Shown in pieces: positions 32,501 through 43,862 of a stretch of 64,000 nucleotides of DNA. The notes under the pieces are model-generated. The model was not told the DNA's origin. It did no database searches and worked only from the letters and a program-made list of their open reading frames with translations. Within the stretch, counting starts at the first letter, position 1, and each line of letters begins with the position of its first letter. The stretch covers positions 18,322,652 to 18,386,651 of the forward strand of contig JAJEKV010000014.1 in NCBI GenBank assembly GCA_021234155.1, given 5' to 3'. A program made the translations under genes and the position numbers. Source of the stretch: Isoetes taiwanensis (taxonomy: Eukaryota > Streptophyta > Lycopodiopsida > Isoetales > Isoetaceae).

Positions 32501-35500
32501 CTATTTTGGTAGATTCCATCCATGCTCAAGACATGTTGTTATGATGTTGTTACAATTTAGAAGGATCTCAAGAATTCAATTATTTCTTGAAGCTTTGAAA
32601 GACCACGAGGGCTTTTTAAAACTTTGTCATGTCTCTCAAAGATTTTCCTTCTGTTGTAGCTATTTTAAATCTGTACCATTCCATCGGAATTAACATATTA
32701 TCTATTGTCTATTTACGCATAAATAGATTATCTATTGTCTACTTACACATAAATGAAAGCTTTTAAAATTTGTTGCTAAGAAATTAACTGTTGTTTAAAT
32801 TTTGTTGCTTGTCTATGCGCGCATAGGCAAGAGCTTTCAACATTTGTTGCTTGTCTATGCGCGCATAGGCCAATGATATACTTTGAACCTCTAGCCTATG
32901 AACATATAGGATAGACGTTTTATAAAAGTAGGTGCTTGCCCATGTGCTCATAGACAGGACGTACTCTTTAGAAACTCCTGGCCATGCACGCATAGACAGG
33001 TATCTAGTTTTCTTCATTGTTTCTATGCACGCATAGGCATGTCTGTGTCTACTCTATGAGCTTTTATGCTTTGGTTTCTTATTCTTCCTTTGTTTAATAG
33101 TTTATGAATTTGAAAAATATTTTTATTTGCAAAGATGCGGCAAATTCAACTTGGTAATGCTTACACCAATTAAAACTTACAAGCAAAGCAAGGAATTTAT
33201 ATTTGCGTTTGTTGAAGCAAACACCTACCTCCTCTTGATATTTAATGTGTGCTAAAAAAGAACATTTTTTTAAGTGCCTATATTATTGTACTGAGTTATT
33301 GAAATATAACTTTGTTGTCTATGCGCGCATAGACATTCTTTCTTTCCTTTGTATTTTTGTGTCGTAAGAAAGTGCATCTTCTTAGTGTGTCTTAACACAA
33401 AATCTGTCGCCCGCTTTTAAAATTGGCCATATTTGGAATGCGACTTTATTTTTTGGTAGTTGTTTTTTTTTAAATGGTCAAAACTGTCGAATTTACGTGT
33501 TTTTGAAAAAGGAATCTGCAATTGCACCACAGGTCATTAGTGCGTTTGCACCGTCACCTTGTTTATAGGGCGCGATTTATGAGACACCCTATAACATTAT
33601 ATTATATAGAAGGATAGGCCCGGTACCGCAAGTTTCGGTGGCACCGCAAGGCTTGACGACACACTTGCAACGTCGATAGCGCCGCGCCAAGGCCGTCGCC
33701 GTGTTCTCTACTACTGCCGCAAGTCGTGCGGCCGATTCGGGCCCAGCGGTGGTGTCGGGCCTTTTACATAACGCCATGCCTTCCTAATGAAAATTATTGG
33801 ACGCGATGAATCTTTGGCAAAATTACATCCAATAATAGTCTGACAAGTGGCATCCAGAACATTCATTCTTGATGGCTATGACAAAGGATGGCAGGCTATG
33901 GCGAATCAAACTTGTCCTTTTTCCCGCTTCACTTGTGTCGGAGATTGAAGATTGAGGATATGGTGTATAAGGTGAAGTAGAAGAAATTATTGAGGTTTTC
34001 TACACATGAGAATGACCAAGGGTTTTTGAATCAATAAACCAGTATTGGATGGAAGATGGTCGTGCATTTGGCGGAATAAAAACAAGAAACCTTCTTGTGA
34101 CAAAATCAGGATAAGAAGACTGATAAGTCCAAGAAAGAAATCTATATGTTTGTCTTTGCCTTGGTAGATTGATAAGCTAAAGAGAATCAACTAACTACTA
34201 GATGAACTGATAAAAATGCAGCTTACAGACAAATCTTTCTTAAAGCTTTCAGCAATTCATAACAAAAGAACAAAAAAAGCTATAAACAGAAGAACAAGCG
34301 GAACATTTATCGAAATATAGTACAAAGATGATGACTATGGTGGGAGCAGAAAGAATATCGATGCTCAGAACTTTGTAATTTTTTTGGTAGTTGATGGCCT
34401 TGCTCAGAACTGGATCTTAAGGTTCATAGCCGATTCTTCATCTAAAATCAAGTGGCTGCTTGAGAATTAATGAAGAAACAAATATTTGTGCGAAACAGAG
34501 GAATCAATGACGCCGCTCCACAAATGGAAGAGAAACTTTTACGCCATCTAAAATTGGCATAATAATGCAATAATCTCAGCCAAGCGTTCATTATGTTACA
34601 ATCATGATATTTTGGTTGAAATTATATAAGGTCTCATTCCTATATAAGGCTTTGTTGGTCGGTCAAAATCAGAAATCAGATCTTTGTGGTGCATTTGCCA
34701 CGATTCCCTACCCAACCATCTAGTCTGCATTGTTTAATGACATATGACATAGACCTTTGCAACATGCATATTTCCCTTGCAAGTTGCATTGTAAATTCTT
34801 ACACCACCACCACTAAACAAGCTGTATAATTTATACATGATGAAGGCACAAAGGAGCCCCCACTTCATGGCATTGCAGAGATGTATGAATTACCTATGCC
34901 TATGCTTGAGAAGATTGATGGTAGGATCTCCTATTAGAATGGATCAACGATGGCTGGATTTACATTGGGTGGTTATCGTAATAATATGCACTCATGCACT
35001 GATTATCATGATATTCTTTGGTGGCAATAGATTTTTTATTTTAACGTCAGGTTGATGCAATGATTGCCAATGACCAGATCCAAAAAATCTTCAAGGGTGG
35101 TTGTGGTTTAAGAAACTAGAAAAATTGCTAAGTATTCCTTCTAGTTCAACCCCCCAGTTCAAACAGTTGCCATTGAGCCCCAGTTCAAACAGTTCCCAAA
35201 TTTTCTTTTATACAATTGCATCAACCACTTACACCCATAGACAACAAGTTGTATAATTTATAGATGATGGTACAAGGGACGTGGCAAGCACAAAGGACGT
35301 GGCGGCAATAAGCACATAAAAGGCACATTGGTTCGTCGCATTTAATGTAGATTGTTGTCCTTTTCGTCTATGGTGATGCATTTGCCACGATTCCCTATTC
35401 AACCGTCTAGCCTACATTGTTTAACGACATAAGTCTTTGCAACATGCATTTCTCCCTTGCAAGTTGCATTGCAATTTCTAATATCTTCTGAGGATTTGAT

Positions 35501-35635
35501 AAATTATATTTCATGATAATTTTTGATATATGATAAATGTGATTATTTTGGATTTTTTCAACGGCTAATTGAATTTTTTAAGGTTAGTTTAAATTTCTAA
35601 AACTATTCCTATATATTTTTGTTGATTAATTTAAT
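29535..35635. repeat. Family R repeat, copy 2 (inside duplicate A)
   Basis: Colinear with copy 1 (10,622-18,663) and nearly identical to copy 3 (56,841-62,505). It is interrupted by the terminal-inverted-repeat transposon at 31,037-33,565. After that, 33,600-33,775 has the GC-rich GCCGCGCC block, and 34,690-35,480 has two of the dispersed ~100-bp blocks. No intact gene was found. Confidence 0.8.
31037..33565. mobile_element. Non-autonomous DNA transposon with 33-bp TIRs and TATGCGCGCATA clusters (copy A)
   Basis: Both ends carry the same 33-base inverted repeat starting TAAACAAGGTGACGGTGCAA (31,037-31,069 and 33,533-33,565). The flanks are TA on each side (or TATA, if the first TA is counted as target). 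The homologous site in family R copy 1 (about 12,058-12,068, GGATATAGGGC) is empty, which confirms the boundaries. The subterminal regions hold repeated palindromes TATGCGCGCATA and variants: about 31,400, 31,558, 31,838 and 31,871 on the left; 32,814, 32,857, 32,985, 33,025 and 33,322 on the right. No transposase is encoded. A Tc1/mariner-like TA target is possible, but the family is unknown. Confidence 0.85.
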
Positions 35636-37128
35636 TTTTCTTTTTTTTTTTTTTTAAGTACTCATATTAACATGTATTAGTTTTCTTAATTTTTATTAAT
35701 TTATGCTGCATTTTTACTTTTTTTTTTTCTTTATAAAATTCGAGGCATGTGTCACATGTATGCGCCATGTAGACTCCCTAGTGGCATATGCGTGGCAAAT
35801 GATTTTATTTTTTTAAGATAGAGTTTGTTAAGCGACCTTGCCACATCGACGCCCTGCAGACGCCATCCAAATGCCATGCTCACATACGCGTGGCACAGGT
35901 GTCGTATTCGACGATGGTGAACGAAAGTGACAGTGTGGCCGCCGTTCTGGCATCCTCGTGGCGTGAAGCAACCTGGATAGAACTTCCACTGCCAAGAAGT
36001 CGAGAAAGATTGATGGTGATATTGCCTGGCTTACATTCTGGAATTAGATGACCAGGGTTCAATTCTAAAGGCAGTTAGCGATCCTTCATGCTCTGAAGAA
36101 AAAGTGGAAGAGATGGCATAATGGCATTGCAACTTGGTGAAAATCAATGGTAAGACTGATGCCTTATGCGAGGAAAAAAGCAAACGATCATATAAAGAAG
36201 CATGACATTCTAATATTGTCCGCGGAATGCAAGGTTCTTATGGAGATTGTAGCAAACTGAAAAAAGATTTTGTTAAGGATAACCAGATCGAGGACAACAA
36301 GCTACAAGGAAGCTTACATGAAGAGGGAAGAGAGCACTGAAACTTGTTTCAATTGTGTTTGGGGAAGAATTTGAAGCCTACTACTGTGGATTGATTAGAA
36401 GTTACAAATTTTGCTAATGAGTCGGAGAAGAATACTGAAGGCTATGAATAGGCTTGTCAAAACATGCTGACAACTACCCCCTTGGATAGAATTATGTACA
36501 TGTATATACATCGATCACCTAATGCTCATATGTTTCCATTTTTGTTAGCAGACGCTATCATCATGATCATGCAATGGAGATTTATGTGTTATGGTTAAGA
36601 ATTCGGGTCAAACCCCAATGCCAACAGATGTCCTAAACTAAAGGATAAGCCTTTGAATGGAAGAATGTGGTTGACTGGGAGGAGAATGATAATATCAGTT
36701 TTGTTGTCACTGACGGTGAACACTTTGTGGAGGCACAAAGAGTCATCATCAGTCAAGCTAAAGTGATGGGACAGACTATGTCCTATAACCACTATGCTTA
36801 TAGGAGGTGCCAAATTCTAAAACATGACACTCCAACAGCTGTTTTGCCAAAATGTCAGCAAGCTTAATGGGTTGGGCGAAATCTTCCTTCACAAAAGGTA
36901 ATCTTATTTGTCTTTGTCGTAGTCATGTCAGACGTGATTTCAAGTAAAGCAAATCATCTTTACGTGATGATGTGAAAATTGAATCCTTTCATGCATCTTA
37001 GCTAGTTTTACCAAATCCAAAGGACCACACATTAAATAAATGTCTGATTTCTTAGGATTGGTCAAACTGGCTATAGGACATCAAAGGATTTCAATATTTA
37101 TCATCATTGCATAAAAGTGAACATATTA
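35636..37128. other. Right part of duplicate A, non-coding except an unrecognised ORF
   Basis: T-rich tracts lie at 35,640-35,735. The ORF at 36,667-36,867 (MVDWEENDNISFVVTDGEHF) is open in both duplicates, and in copy B it runs longer (63,527-63,808) because one base difference avoids the stop. I do not recognise it, and no splice signals or neighbours support a gene. Confidence 0.4.
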
Positions 37129-37667
37129 AATTATTCAAATCATGTTAATCGAGCTTGCTCGAAAGGCGGGAAATCGCGTTTTGGACAGCCCCAGATAATT
37201 TTCGGTGGTTCTTGGATAGAGGAATCGATGATTACAGGCAGTTTTACAGCTCGCAATAGCTCCTTTGAATAGGAAAGACGAATTCTTTACTGTTTTCTGA
37301 TTGTGTTCGGTAGCATAAAAATCGTGCTAGATTGCTCGTCAAAGATTGCAAAATCTGCATTTTTTTGTAATATCATCGTTCTTATGCCAAACACTTGCCA
37401 TTTTGAATTCCGATCCATTTGACGATGTAAATGCTCTTCTTTTCACTCTCTGTTCAGGCTTCTTTGAACTAACGGCAGGAATCAGTCTAAAGTGATCCTT
37501 AATGGCAACTGTTATACTATCGTTTAATATAATCTAACAGTGTTTTGCAGTGTGAAGGATTTTTTAACAGTTGTTGTCATGCTAATCTTTAATCTAATCT
37601 AAGAGAGTCGTGCAGTCTGAAGCAATCTTTGACAGTTTATGTTATACTAAGTTTTACTCTAACAGCC
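37129..37667. other. Flank of the gypsy insertion, no gene
   Basis: This holds loose repeats of TAACAGTGTTTTGCAGTGTG and CTAATCTAAGAGAGTCGTGC words. It continues on the other side of the gypsy element at 51,051 (AGTGTGAAGTG), so the element split one stretch. Nothing codes here. Confidence 0.6.
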
Positions 37668-39311
37668 TGTGACGTTCCAGAGGAATATACGCTATAGATA
37701 CGTATATTCCTGGACCCGTCACCATACAAATCTACCTAAGTAGCCTTGTATGCATTGGGAAGTGGCAAGGGGCGCACATCTAAGTTAATTGTTAACTTAG
37801 ATAACCTTAGGATAAGACCCATTTCCACATGGCCTTATCCTATTGAGCAACCGCCACACGGCCTCATCCTAGTGGTGCCACGTGGCATCCCATGTGGACC
37901 CGCACCTATATTAGCTCTAACCCTAACCCTAGACCCTTTTTCCCTGACCTAGCACCTAAACCTTCATCCACGCGCCCGAAACTCCGTTTCGAGCATCGTT
38001 CGTCGTAGCCTAGCCTCGGGCGGCAAAGCCCACGGAAGGTGTGTATGATCGTGAGGGAGCAAGTCTTGAGCCACGTCAAGGAGCATGGAGACGCCAGGGA
38101 TGGGAGGAAGCGCTTCTGGAGGAGGTAGGTTGAGTAGAGTCCATGTTAGTTCACCTGGGAGTTAGCACTCCAGATGGGTTAGTATTTCGTAGCTAGAGTA
38201 GAGCCACCCTAGTTCCTTTGTTGAACATCTTGAACCCAAATCAATGAACCCTAACTAATAGTTAGATATGTATGATTAGGTTAAGATGTTCATATGATAT
38301 TGTTCATGATGATTATGGGATGATGGTTGATCATGTTTGTTCCTCTTGTGTTGGGAAGGGGGGTAGAGACCTAGGGCCATATGTAGTATGCTCCTAGTAT
38401 AGATCCCTTAGTTCCTATTAGATTGCGGCCTGTGCATAGGAACCCACCCGGCTATGGAGGCTATGATGTGACTCAGCACTACACAACGGGGCTAGAGGCA
38501 ATGTGGAGGAAGGATCCCTGCCGAGTGGGGGCTACGGGGGATCCCATAGTGGGCTAGGCTTATGGCCGGTCACTTCGTGTGGGCCGGGCATGGGTCCGAC
38601 ACCTCCTGGGGCGAAGGTGTTGCCCTGCCTCTCGAGAGTTGCAAGTGTCAGCTTGGCTCTTGTTTTGGGGGGTTCAGTCGGGTATGAATCGTGTGTCGTC
38701 ACGATTCTCTAGCCGCCCGTGGAGCCTCTAGACCCCGGGAAGGGGAGATGGAACCCTTCCTACCTCGACGGACCAGGGAGATGCAACCTGGAGTAGTCCC
38801 GATGGGTGATGCCATGGGATTGCGTATCCGGAAGGTTAGAGTCATGCCGCTGATCTAGCCCATCCGCAAAGTATGCACGGGAGGGGCGGATGGAGTGGTC
38901 AACCCTAGCCATTGTCTTATGCCAGCCCGCCATTGTTATGACTTCTATGTCGCTCTATCTTGAGGCCTATCCAAATCGGTCGACTTCCTCATGTGTCAGA
39001 TCCCCGGGTAGGAGCTCTCACGTTTTATGGTATGTGGCTATGTTCTTTGCACCTTTGGATATGTGATGGACTACCCTTCGAGGTAGTATTTGTATTGTTG
39101 ATGCTAGTTCTAACATGTTTATCGCTTCCGCTGTTATAGGAGCCCATAGGGGAAGGGCACGCAAGACACCTTCAGAACCCTCCCCCCCGCTAAAGGTCAC
39201 CTTAGGTGCTGGGTAGACGAAGGGCTTTGTCGGGTATGGTTGTTGAGCCGGATGGGGGATTTCTGCCGAAAGTGTACCACGGGTGCCGTATGTTTAGCAG
39301 GGAGCGTCACA
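37668..39311 (+). repeat. 5' LTR of gypsy element 2 (1,644 bp)
   Basis: It starts TGTGACGTTCCAGAGG and ends GGGAGCGTCACA. A TATATTAG box with neighbouring CCCTAACCCTAG lies at about 37,909-37,933 and is the likely promoter. It matches the 3' LTR across its length, with clustered small indels in GC-rich patches (for example around 38,000-38,030, 38,520-38,550 and 39,170-39,250). Confidence 0.93.
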
Positions 39312-39312
39312 A

Positions 39313-39325
39313 TGGTATCAGAGCG
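39313..39325 (+). promoter_or_regulatory. Primer-binding site, tRNA-iMet type
   Basis: TGGTATCAGAGCG follows the 5' LTR after one base. TGGTATCAGAGC complements the 3' end of plant initiator methionine tRNA and is the usual minus-strand primer site of many plant gypsy and copia elements. Confidence 0.9.
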
Positions 39326-39893
39326 ATGTTCTTGGTTGACCAGGAACTAGCACTGACCATAACCTTGAAAGTAGCCTAACAAGCTTATAGGGGTGTGAAA
39401 TAAAAATTTCCACCATCGAACCTCGAAAATAAGGGAAAAAAAAATTTTCTCTTAGGTAGTGGGTCCGAAATTAGCTTAAGTGTTAGACGAAGAAATGGAT
39501 AAGTCGAATTCATCCTCTAGTAAATTGGTGTGGAAATTATGTATCTGCATCAAATTTCACATAAAATGGGTCGAAGAATCATGCCAATCGGAGACCCGAG
39601 TGAAAAATGGCGCGAATCCATAATTAGCACATCAAACCATTAGAAAATTCGAAAATTTAAAGTATAATACAAAATTAATACAAAGTTAATATATACATTA
39701 ATAATTAAATAATTACTAAATATGGAGTAATTAATAAGGGAGACTATAATAAATAGGGGTAATTATGGTGGGAGAATATTCCTAGGGACCCTCCTTTTTA
39801 AATATCTGACACCTCATTCTCTCTCTCTCCAACCCTTCACCTTCACCTCTCTCTTGCTCAGCCTTTTGTCACCCATTTTCTGAACCACAAGAC

Positions 39894-40037
39894 ATGGCAC
39901 GCACCAAGCAAACCTACAGGAAGACTGGCCCTAGACCCACCCTCTCCATGGCGCAGTGCTTAGGGCACGACGCAAGAAGGTCCCGAAGCACCTTCGACCG
40001 GGCGAGAGGAGGAGCTTCCTCCAAAGCTAGCCGCTGA
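39894..40037 (+). CDS. Short retrotransposon ORF with a histone H3 tail-like N-terminus
   Basis: The 47-residue frame begins MARTKQTYRKTGPRPTLSMA. Histone H3 begins (M)ARTKQTARKSTGG, so residues 1-6 are identical, Ala7 is Tyr, Arg8-Lys9 are kept, Ser10 is missing, and Thr-Gly follow. The rest is Arg/Ser-rich and ends at 40,037. The next ORF (40,046-40,729) is in another frame, and its frame is open upstream for part of this stretch, so the two may once have been one protein. H3 tails are read by chromodomains, and this element also encodes a chromodomain. Function is inferred only. Confidence 0.55.
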   Translation: MARTKQTYRKTGPRPTLSMAQCLGHDARRSRSTFDRARGGASSKASR

Positions 40038-40045
40038 CACCTATC

Positions 40046-40729
40046 ATGACGCCAAGAGGACGCGACCTAGCCCCAAAGAGCAGCTCTTCATCGGCAGGTA
40101 CTCGAGAACCGGGCGAAGTCCCGCCATTTTTTGGGCCCTCGACCGACACCGAGGTCGAGGAACAGTTGAAGAATGTGGGCGGGCAAAGAACAAAGCAGAC
40201 CAAACACAGGAGGCGTGCCCTTCAAAGACCTAAGAAGAAGGGCAAGGAAAAAGTTGCGGAGTGGCCGGAAGAGAAGGCGGCTAGGAAGAAGAGGGAGCGC
40301 GAGCGGGAGCTCAGGCGGCAGGAGAGAAGGACAAAGAGAAGAAACGACCGGCCTCGCGGGACCGTCGTTATTGAAGAGCCTCGTGAAGAGGAGGAGGCCC
40401 GGGAAGGGGGAGACGGCGAGGAGGAGGAGGAGCAGCATCAGGACCCCGACGCCAGGCCACCCTACCCTAAGTGGCCAGAACCACCAAAAGTGGTCAAGAA
40501 GCAGAAGGTAGGGGAGCGGGCATTCGCGCTCCGACAGGATCGCGAATTCAAGCGAAAAATGGCGGCATACAAGGAGTACCTCCGTCGTTGGACGAGGTAC
40601 AACGATTGGTATTGCCGTCAAGAGGTGCAGCGGGCCGTGGAGGGCGGCAGGCCGAAGAAAAATCAGCCGAAGCCACCCCCACCTAGACCGGAAAAACCCA
40701 AAAGGGTTCACCACGGGCGAACGGTGTAA
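40046..40729 (+). CDS. Charged 227-residue ORF upstream of gag (retrotransposon, unknown function)
   Basis: This is the longest intact frame in the element's 5' half. It is rich in Lys/Arg (EKAARKKRERERELRRQERR), has a Glu run (about residues 110-130) and ends in a Pro-rich tail (PKPPPPRPEKPKRV). A helical YKEYLRRWTRYNDWYCRQEV stretch lies at about 172-191. There is no zinc knuckle. It may be a gag-like nucleic-acid-binding or nuclear protein, or an extra ORF as seen in other large plant gypsy elements. I do not recognise a family. Confidence 0.5.
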   Translation: MTPRGRDLAPKSSSSSAGTREPGEVPPFFGPSTDTEVEEQLKNVGGQRTKQTKHRRRALQRPKKKGKEKVAEWPEEKAARKKRERERELRRQERRTKRRNDRPRGTVVIEEPREEEEAREGGDGEEEEEQHQDPDARPPYPKWPEPPKVVKKQKVGERAFALRQDREFKRKMAAYKEYLRRWTRYNDWYCRQEVQRAVEGGRPKKNQPKPPPPRPEKPKRVHHGRTV

Positions 40730-43700
40730 TGCGGGGTGTTTAGGAGATCAAGCACTTCCAAATGTGCACAAATCTCCTCATAAGGAAGGCGCCTTCGAGC
40801 CGCCTCCTTAGAGAAGTCATATAGGAGTTCCTGACCGATTATAGGATCACCCCTCTAACGTCCCGTGGCCCCGCAAGGGCAATGAAGCGAGAGCTGGTGC
40901 AGCTCTTTGAAGAAGGGAATCTACGTGCCATCCATGCGTTGAAGTCACCCCTCATGCCGGGCGGACATTCACTTAGCACCTGAGGATCCCAGGGGGAGAG
41001 GCCCTAGGCCTCAAATTTTGTAAATTTTGTTAGAAAAGTAAAATTGCCATGTAATTGTGCTTCTTGTTAATATAAAAGTATTTTCCTCCTCAATTAGGAA
41101 AAAAATGTTGTATGCTTGAAAATTAGGAAATAGAACCTAATTGTAGTAGAATTCTTCATAGCACTCTCGAAATATCCTAGAAATCATGACTACAACAAAA
41201 TTTTGGCAAAAAAATCATCAAAAAAGCAAAATTTGGGCCAACCGGGTGAGACCACCAATGGCTTCATAGGCCCCCCCGCTGCTGCGTTCCTCATGGACTC
41301 ACCCGACCCCTCCCCAAAAACATGCTTTTAGATGTCGGTTACGCTCAAAATAAGTTGCTAGTTAGCTTAGAATCGGTCCAATTAGCCATGTTAGCATCTT
41401 GAAATTCCCAAAATGACCAAAGTTGGCCCAAAATAGGCCAACCGGGTGAGACCAAGCCCAACGCTGTCTCAAGGTTCACAAGGACGCTGAGGCCATCCGC
41501 TGAGGACTCACCGGGTCAGCCCATTTTCGACCCAAATTAGCCAAATTCGACCAACAAACGCCATGTAGTGTTTCTTGCTTTGCTTTGCTTAGATTTGCAC
41601 TTCATGGTAGCTCAATTGGACACCCGTGAGCCATAGAACCAAGGTCTTCCCCATCTAGGAACCTTTTGCACTAATCCCGGGGTCAACCATAGTCTATAAA
41701 AGGGCCTCATTTGTCATTTTCCCTTCCACGTAACTGCTCCCAGCCACTTAAGCGATTTTCTAACTCCTTACTGATCTTTGCAAGCCATTTTCTGCACCCT
41801 TCTTTGCTCAATGGCGCCCGGCAGAACTTTGAGAGATGGTACAATGCTTTGCAAAGCCATATCCATCGACTTCTGTGAGCAAGCCTTCTCGTGTTCGACC
41901 ACTTGTTTGACCTTCATGCAACTCTGTCTAGAACACCATACTATACAGATATCATGTGCCAATATGACCAACAGGTCCTACCTTGGGAAGTTAGACTACC
42001 CCCTAGGGGCAGGCCTCGAATTTAGATTTCATATTAACCAGCAAAAATGCAGCCTTGCATTTATACTTACCGGATTTTTGAGAAAAATACCTCTAATATG
42101 CCGGATTTTACACTATTTTTACAAAATTTTGACCGAAAATTTGCCCGCATCTACTTTATTAAATCGGATATTTCTAACTTTAATCGGAAATTCTGGGGAG
42201 GAACCCCCCTAATTTCGACCCTTGCCTAGGGGAGGAAATTGGGTTTCTCTTGAGACACTCACCCAAGCCTTAGGTCGAGATGGCGGGATCCAAAGGCAAG
42301 AAGCGGCTATGGGATAGGACTAGGACCATGCCGATTACATGACCTGCTGGAACATAATAGGCATAGGTACCTTTCATCTCGCATGCCCCTTGCCCTCTTC
42401 ATGCATTATAAGTCAATCAACAAAGTAGGGGAACCTTCCGTTCAGCCCTTAGACTTAGCTCCACTTGATACCCGTAGGGGCCCGTGAGCAGATCCTCAAT
42501 ATAGAATCCTCCGCCACAGATGAACACCATGGCACGACATCGGGGCACCAATTCTGCAGATAGACGAAGACTACGAGCAACTAGGGGAGCAAAACCCGAG
42601 TGGGAGAGAGAGCGAGGCGACAAGAATGCAGAGGTACATGTCGAGGCACGACGACGACATCGAAGAGCCACCGAGCCACCTTGTTAAAGATCACAAAATT
42701 GTCACGTAGATAGTCATCGACGGAGAGGAGTACATTCTAGCAAATGGCATCCTCAACTTGTCATACCGCCAGAAGCGAGGGACTTGAATCGACGAACTTC
42801 TAGGCATGATAGCACATGGGAAAAGCACGGACCTCATTGACTATTCATACCGGAGATTCCAAGGGAGTCGGGCAGAGAGACATTCTTATGTTTGGGAGAC
42901 AATGTCCGACATAGCGCCTATCGCCAGATAAAAGAAATCTATCGGCAGCCAGGAACCCGTCATTTCGGAGGAGGAGTTCCAGCAGATACTGAGCACAATG
43001 CATAAAACCAGGGAGGGCCCAAGCTCAAGCCGAACGATTCGAGCCGGAGCATGAGGGAAGGGTCCAAGAGCATCAACTTGGACAATGCAACCAAAGCATG
43101 TGGAGAGACCATGAAGACCTTATAGCGAGATGCCTACGGCGAGCGGCTCAAAGGAAAGGCACCTGGATCGCGAGGCACGTGTAAGGGCATGGCACTACGC
43201 TACTATCTTCCAGCCCTCACCAAGGGCGATGGTAGTCTTCCACAAGGAGTTCAGTCCAAGGGGAAGAATCGGTGGCACTTCTCATAGCACTCTGCCGGGC
43301 AAAGATTCAAGATATACGCCCATGAAGATCACGCCATCCTTTTCAAGAGGTCTCAGAAGCGCCCATTGCCTCGACTTCGCTAGGGGCCACCTCAGGGATG
43401 CATCACTTTCTCTAGTAGCGGCAACTGCACGAGAACTCCCTGAACCGAAATGGCGCGAGCACTCGAGGGAGGATCGACAAGGAACATCCTGCGCAACCTC
43501 GGCAAAGGCCTCCGATTCAGAGATGTGAAGAATTTCTTTAGGCTTTCAGGAGGCCATTGATCAGTTATAAGATTCCCTTTTAAGCTTTAAATTGTATTGA
43601 GTAATCTCTTTGATATTAGCATGTAATGTACTTCTATATATTAATGACTTATTATCATCTTGACTTGTAAGTGGAATTTTCACATGATTTCTTTTGTATC

Positions 43701-43860
43701 TAACAATGAATTAATTGTAAACGGATATAATTGATATGTAAAACAAATAACAAGCATTGATGATCAATCCTTGCAGCAAGGAACACCGGCTCAGGTTCCC
43801 AAGGCCGGGCCAACAGCATCAGTGGATACCAAGGAACCTATTCTGGACGTGGATCGGATG
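40730..43860 (+). other. Unassigned internal region of gypsy element 2
   Basis: About 3.1 kb lies between the charged ORF and gag with no recognised domain. Two copies of CAACCGGGTGAGACCA (about 41,239 and 41,440) suggest internal duplication. The ORF at 41,778-42,212 has no features. The region is unusually long for a chromovirus leader and may hold decayed coding sequence or a nested fragment. Confidence 0.5.
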
Positions 43861-43862
43861 AT

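Larger units (their letters stand above)
27665..37128. repeat. Recent segmental duplication, copy A
   Basis: From TTCACCACTCAATCAAACAT at 27,665 the sequence is nearly identical to 55,845 onward and stays colinear to the window end (37,128 pairs with 64,000). Differences are mostly indels. Copy A has an extra 872 bp at 28,237-29,108 and an extra 416 bp at about 32,888-33,303; copy B has small extra pieces. Contents: unrecognised short ORFs, family R, a terminal-inverted-repeat transposon, and an unrecognised ORF near 36,667. Confidence 0.9.

Noticed and set aside
40088-40714. 208-residue minus-strand ORF opposite the charged ORF
   Set aside because: It is the shadow of the plus-strand 40,046-40,729 frame in GC-rich sequence and has no recognisable feature.
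41778-42212. 144-residue ORF in the gypsy internal region
   Set aside because: There is no motif, and the composition is like the flanking non-coding sequence. It is treated as part of the unassigned region.
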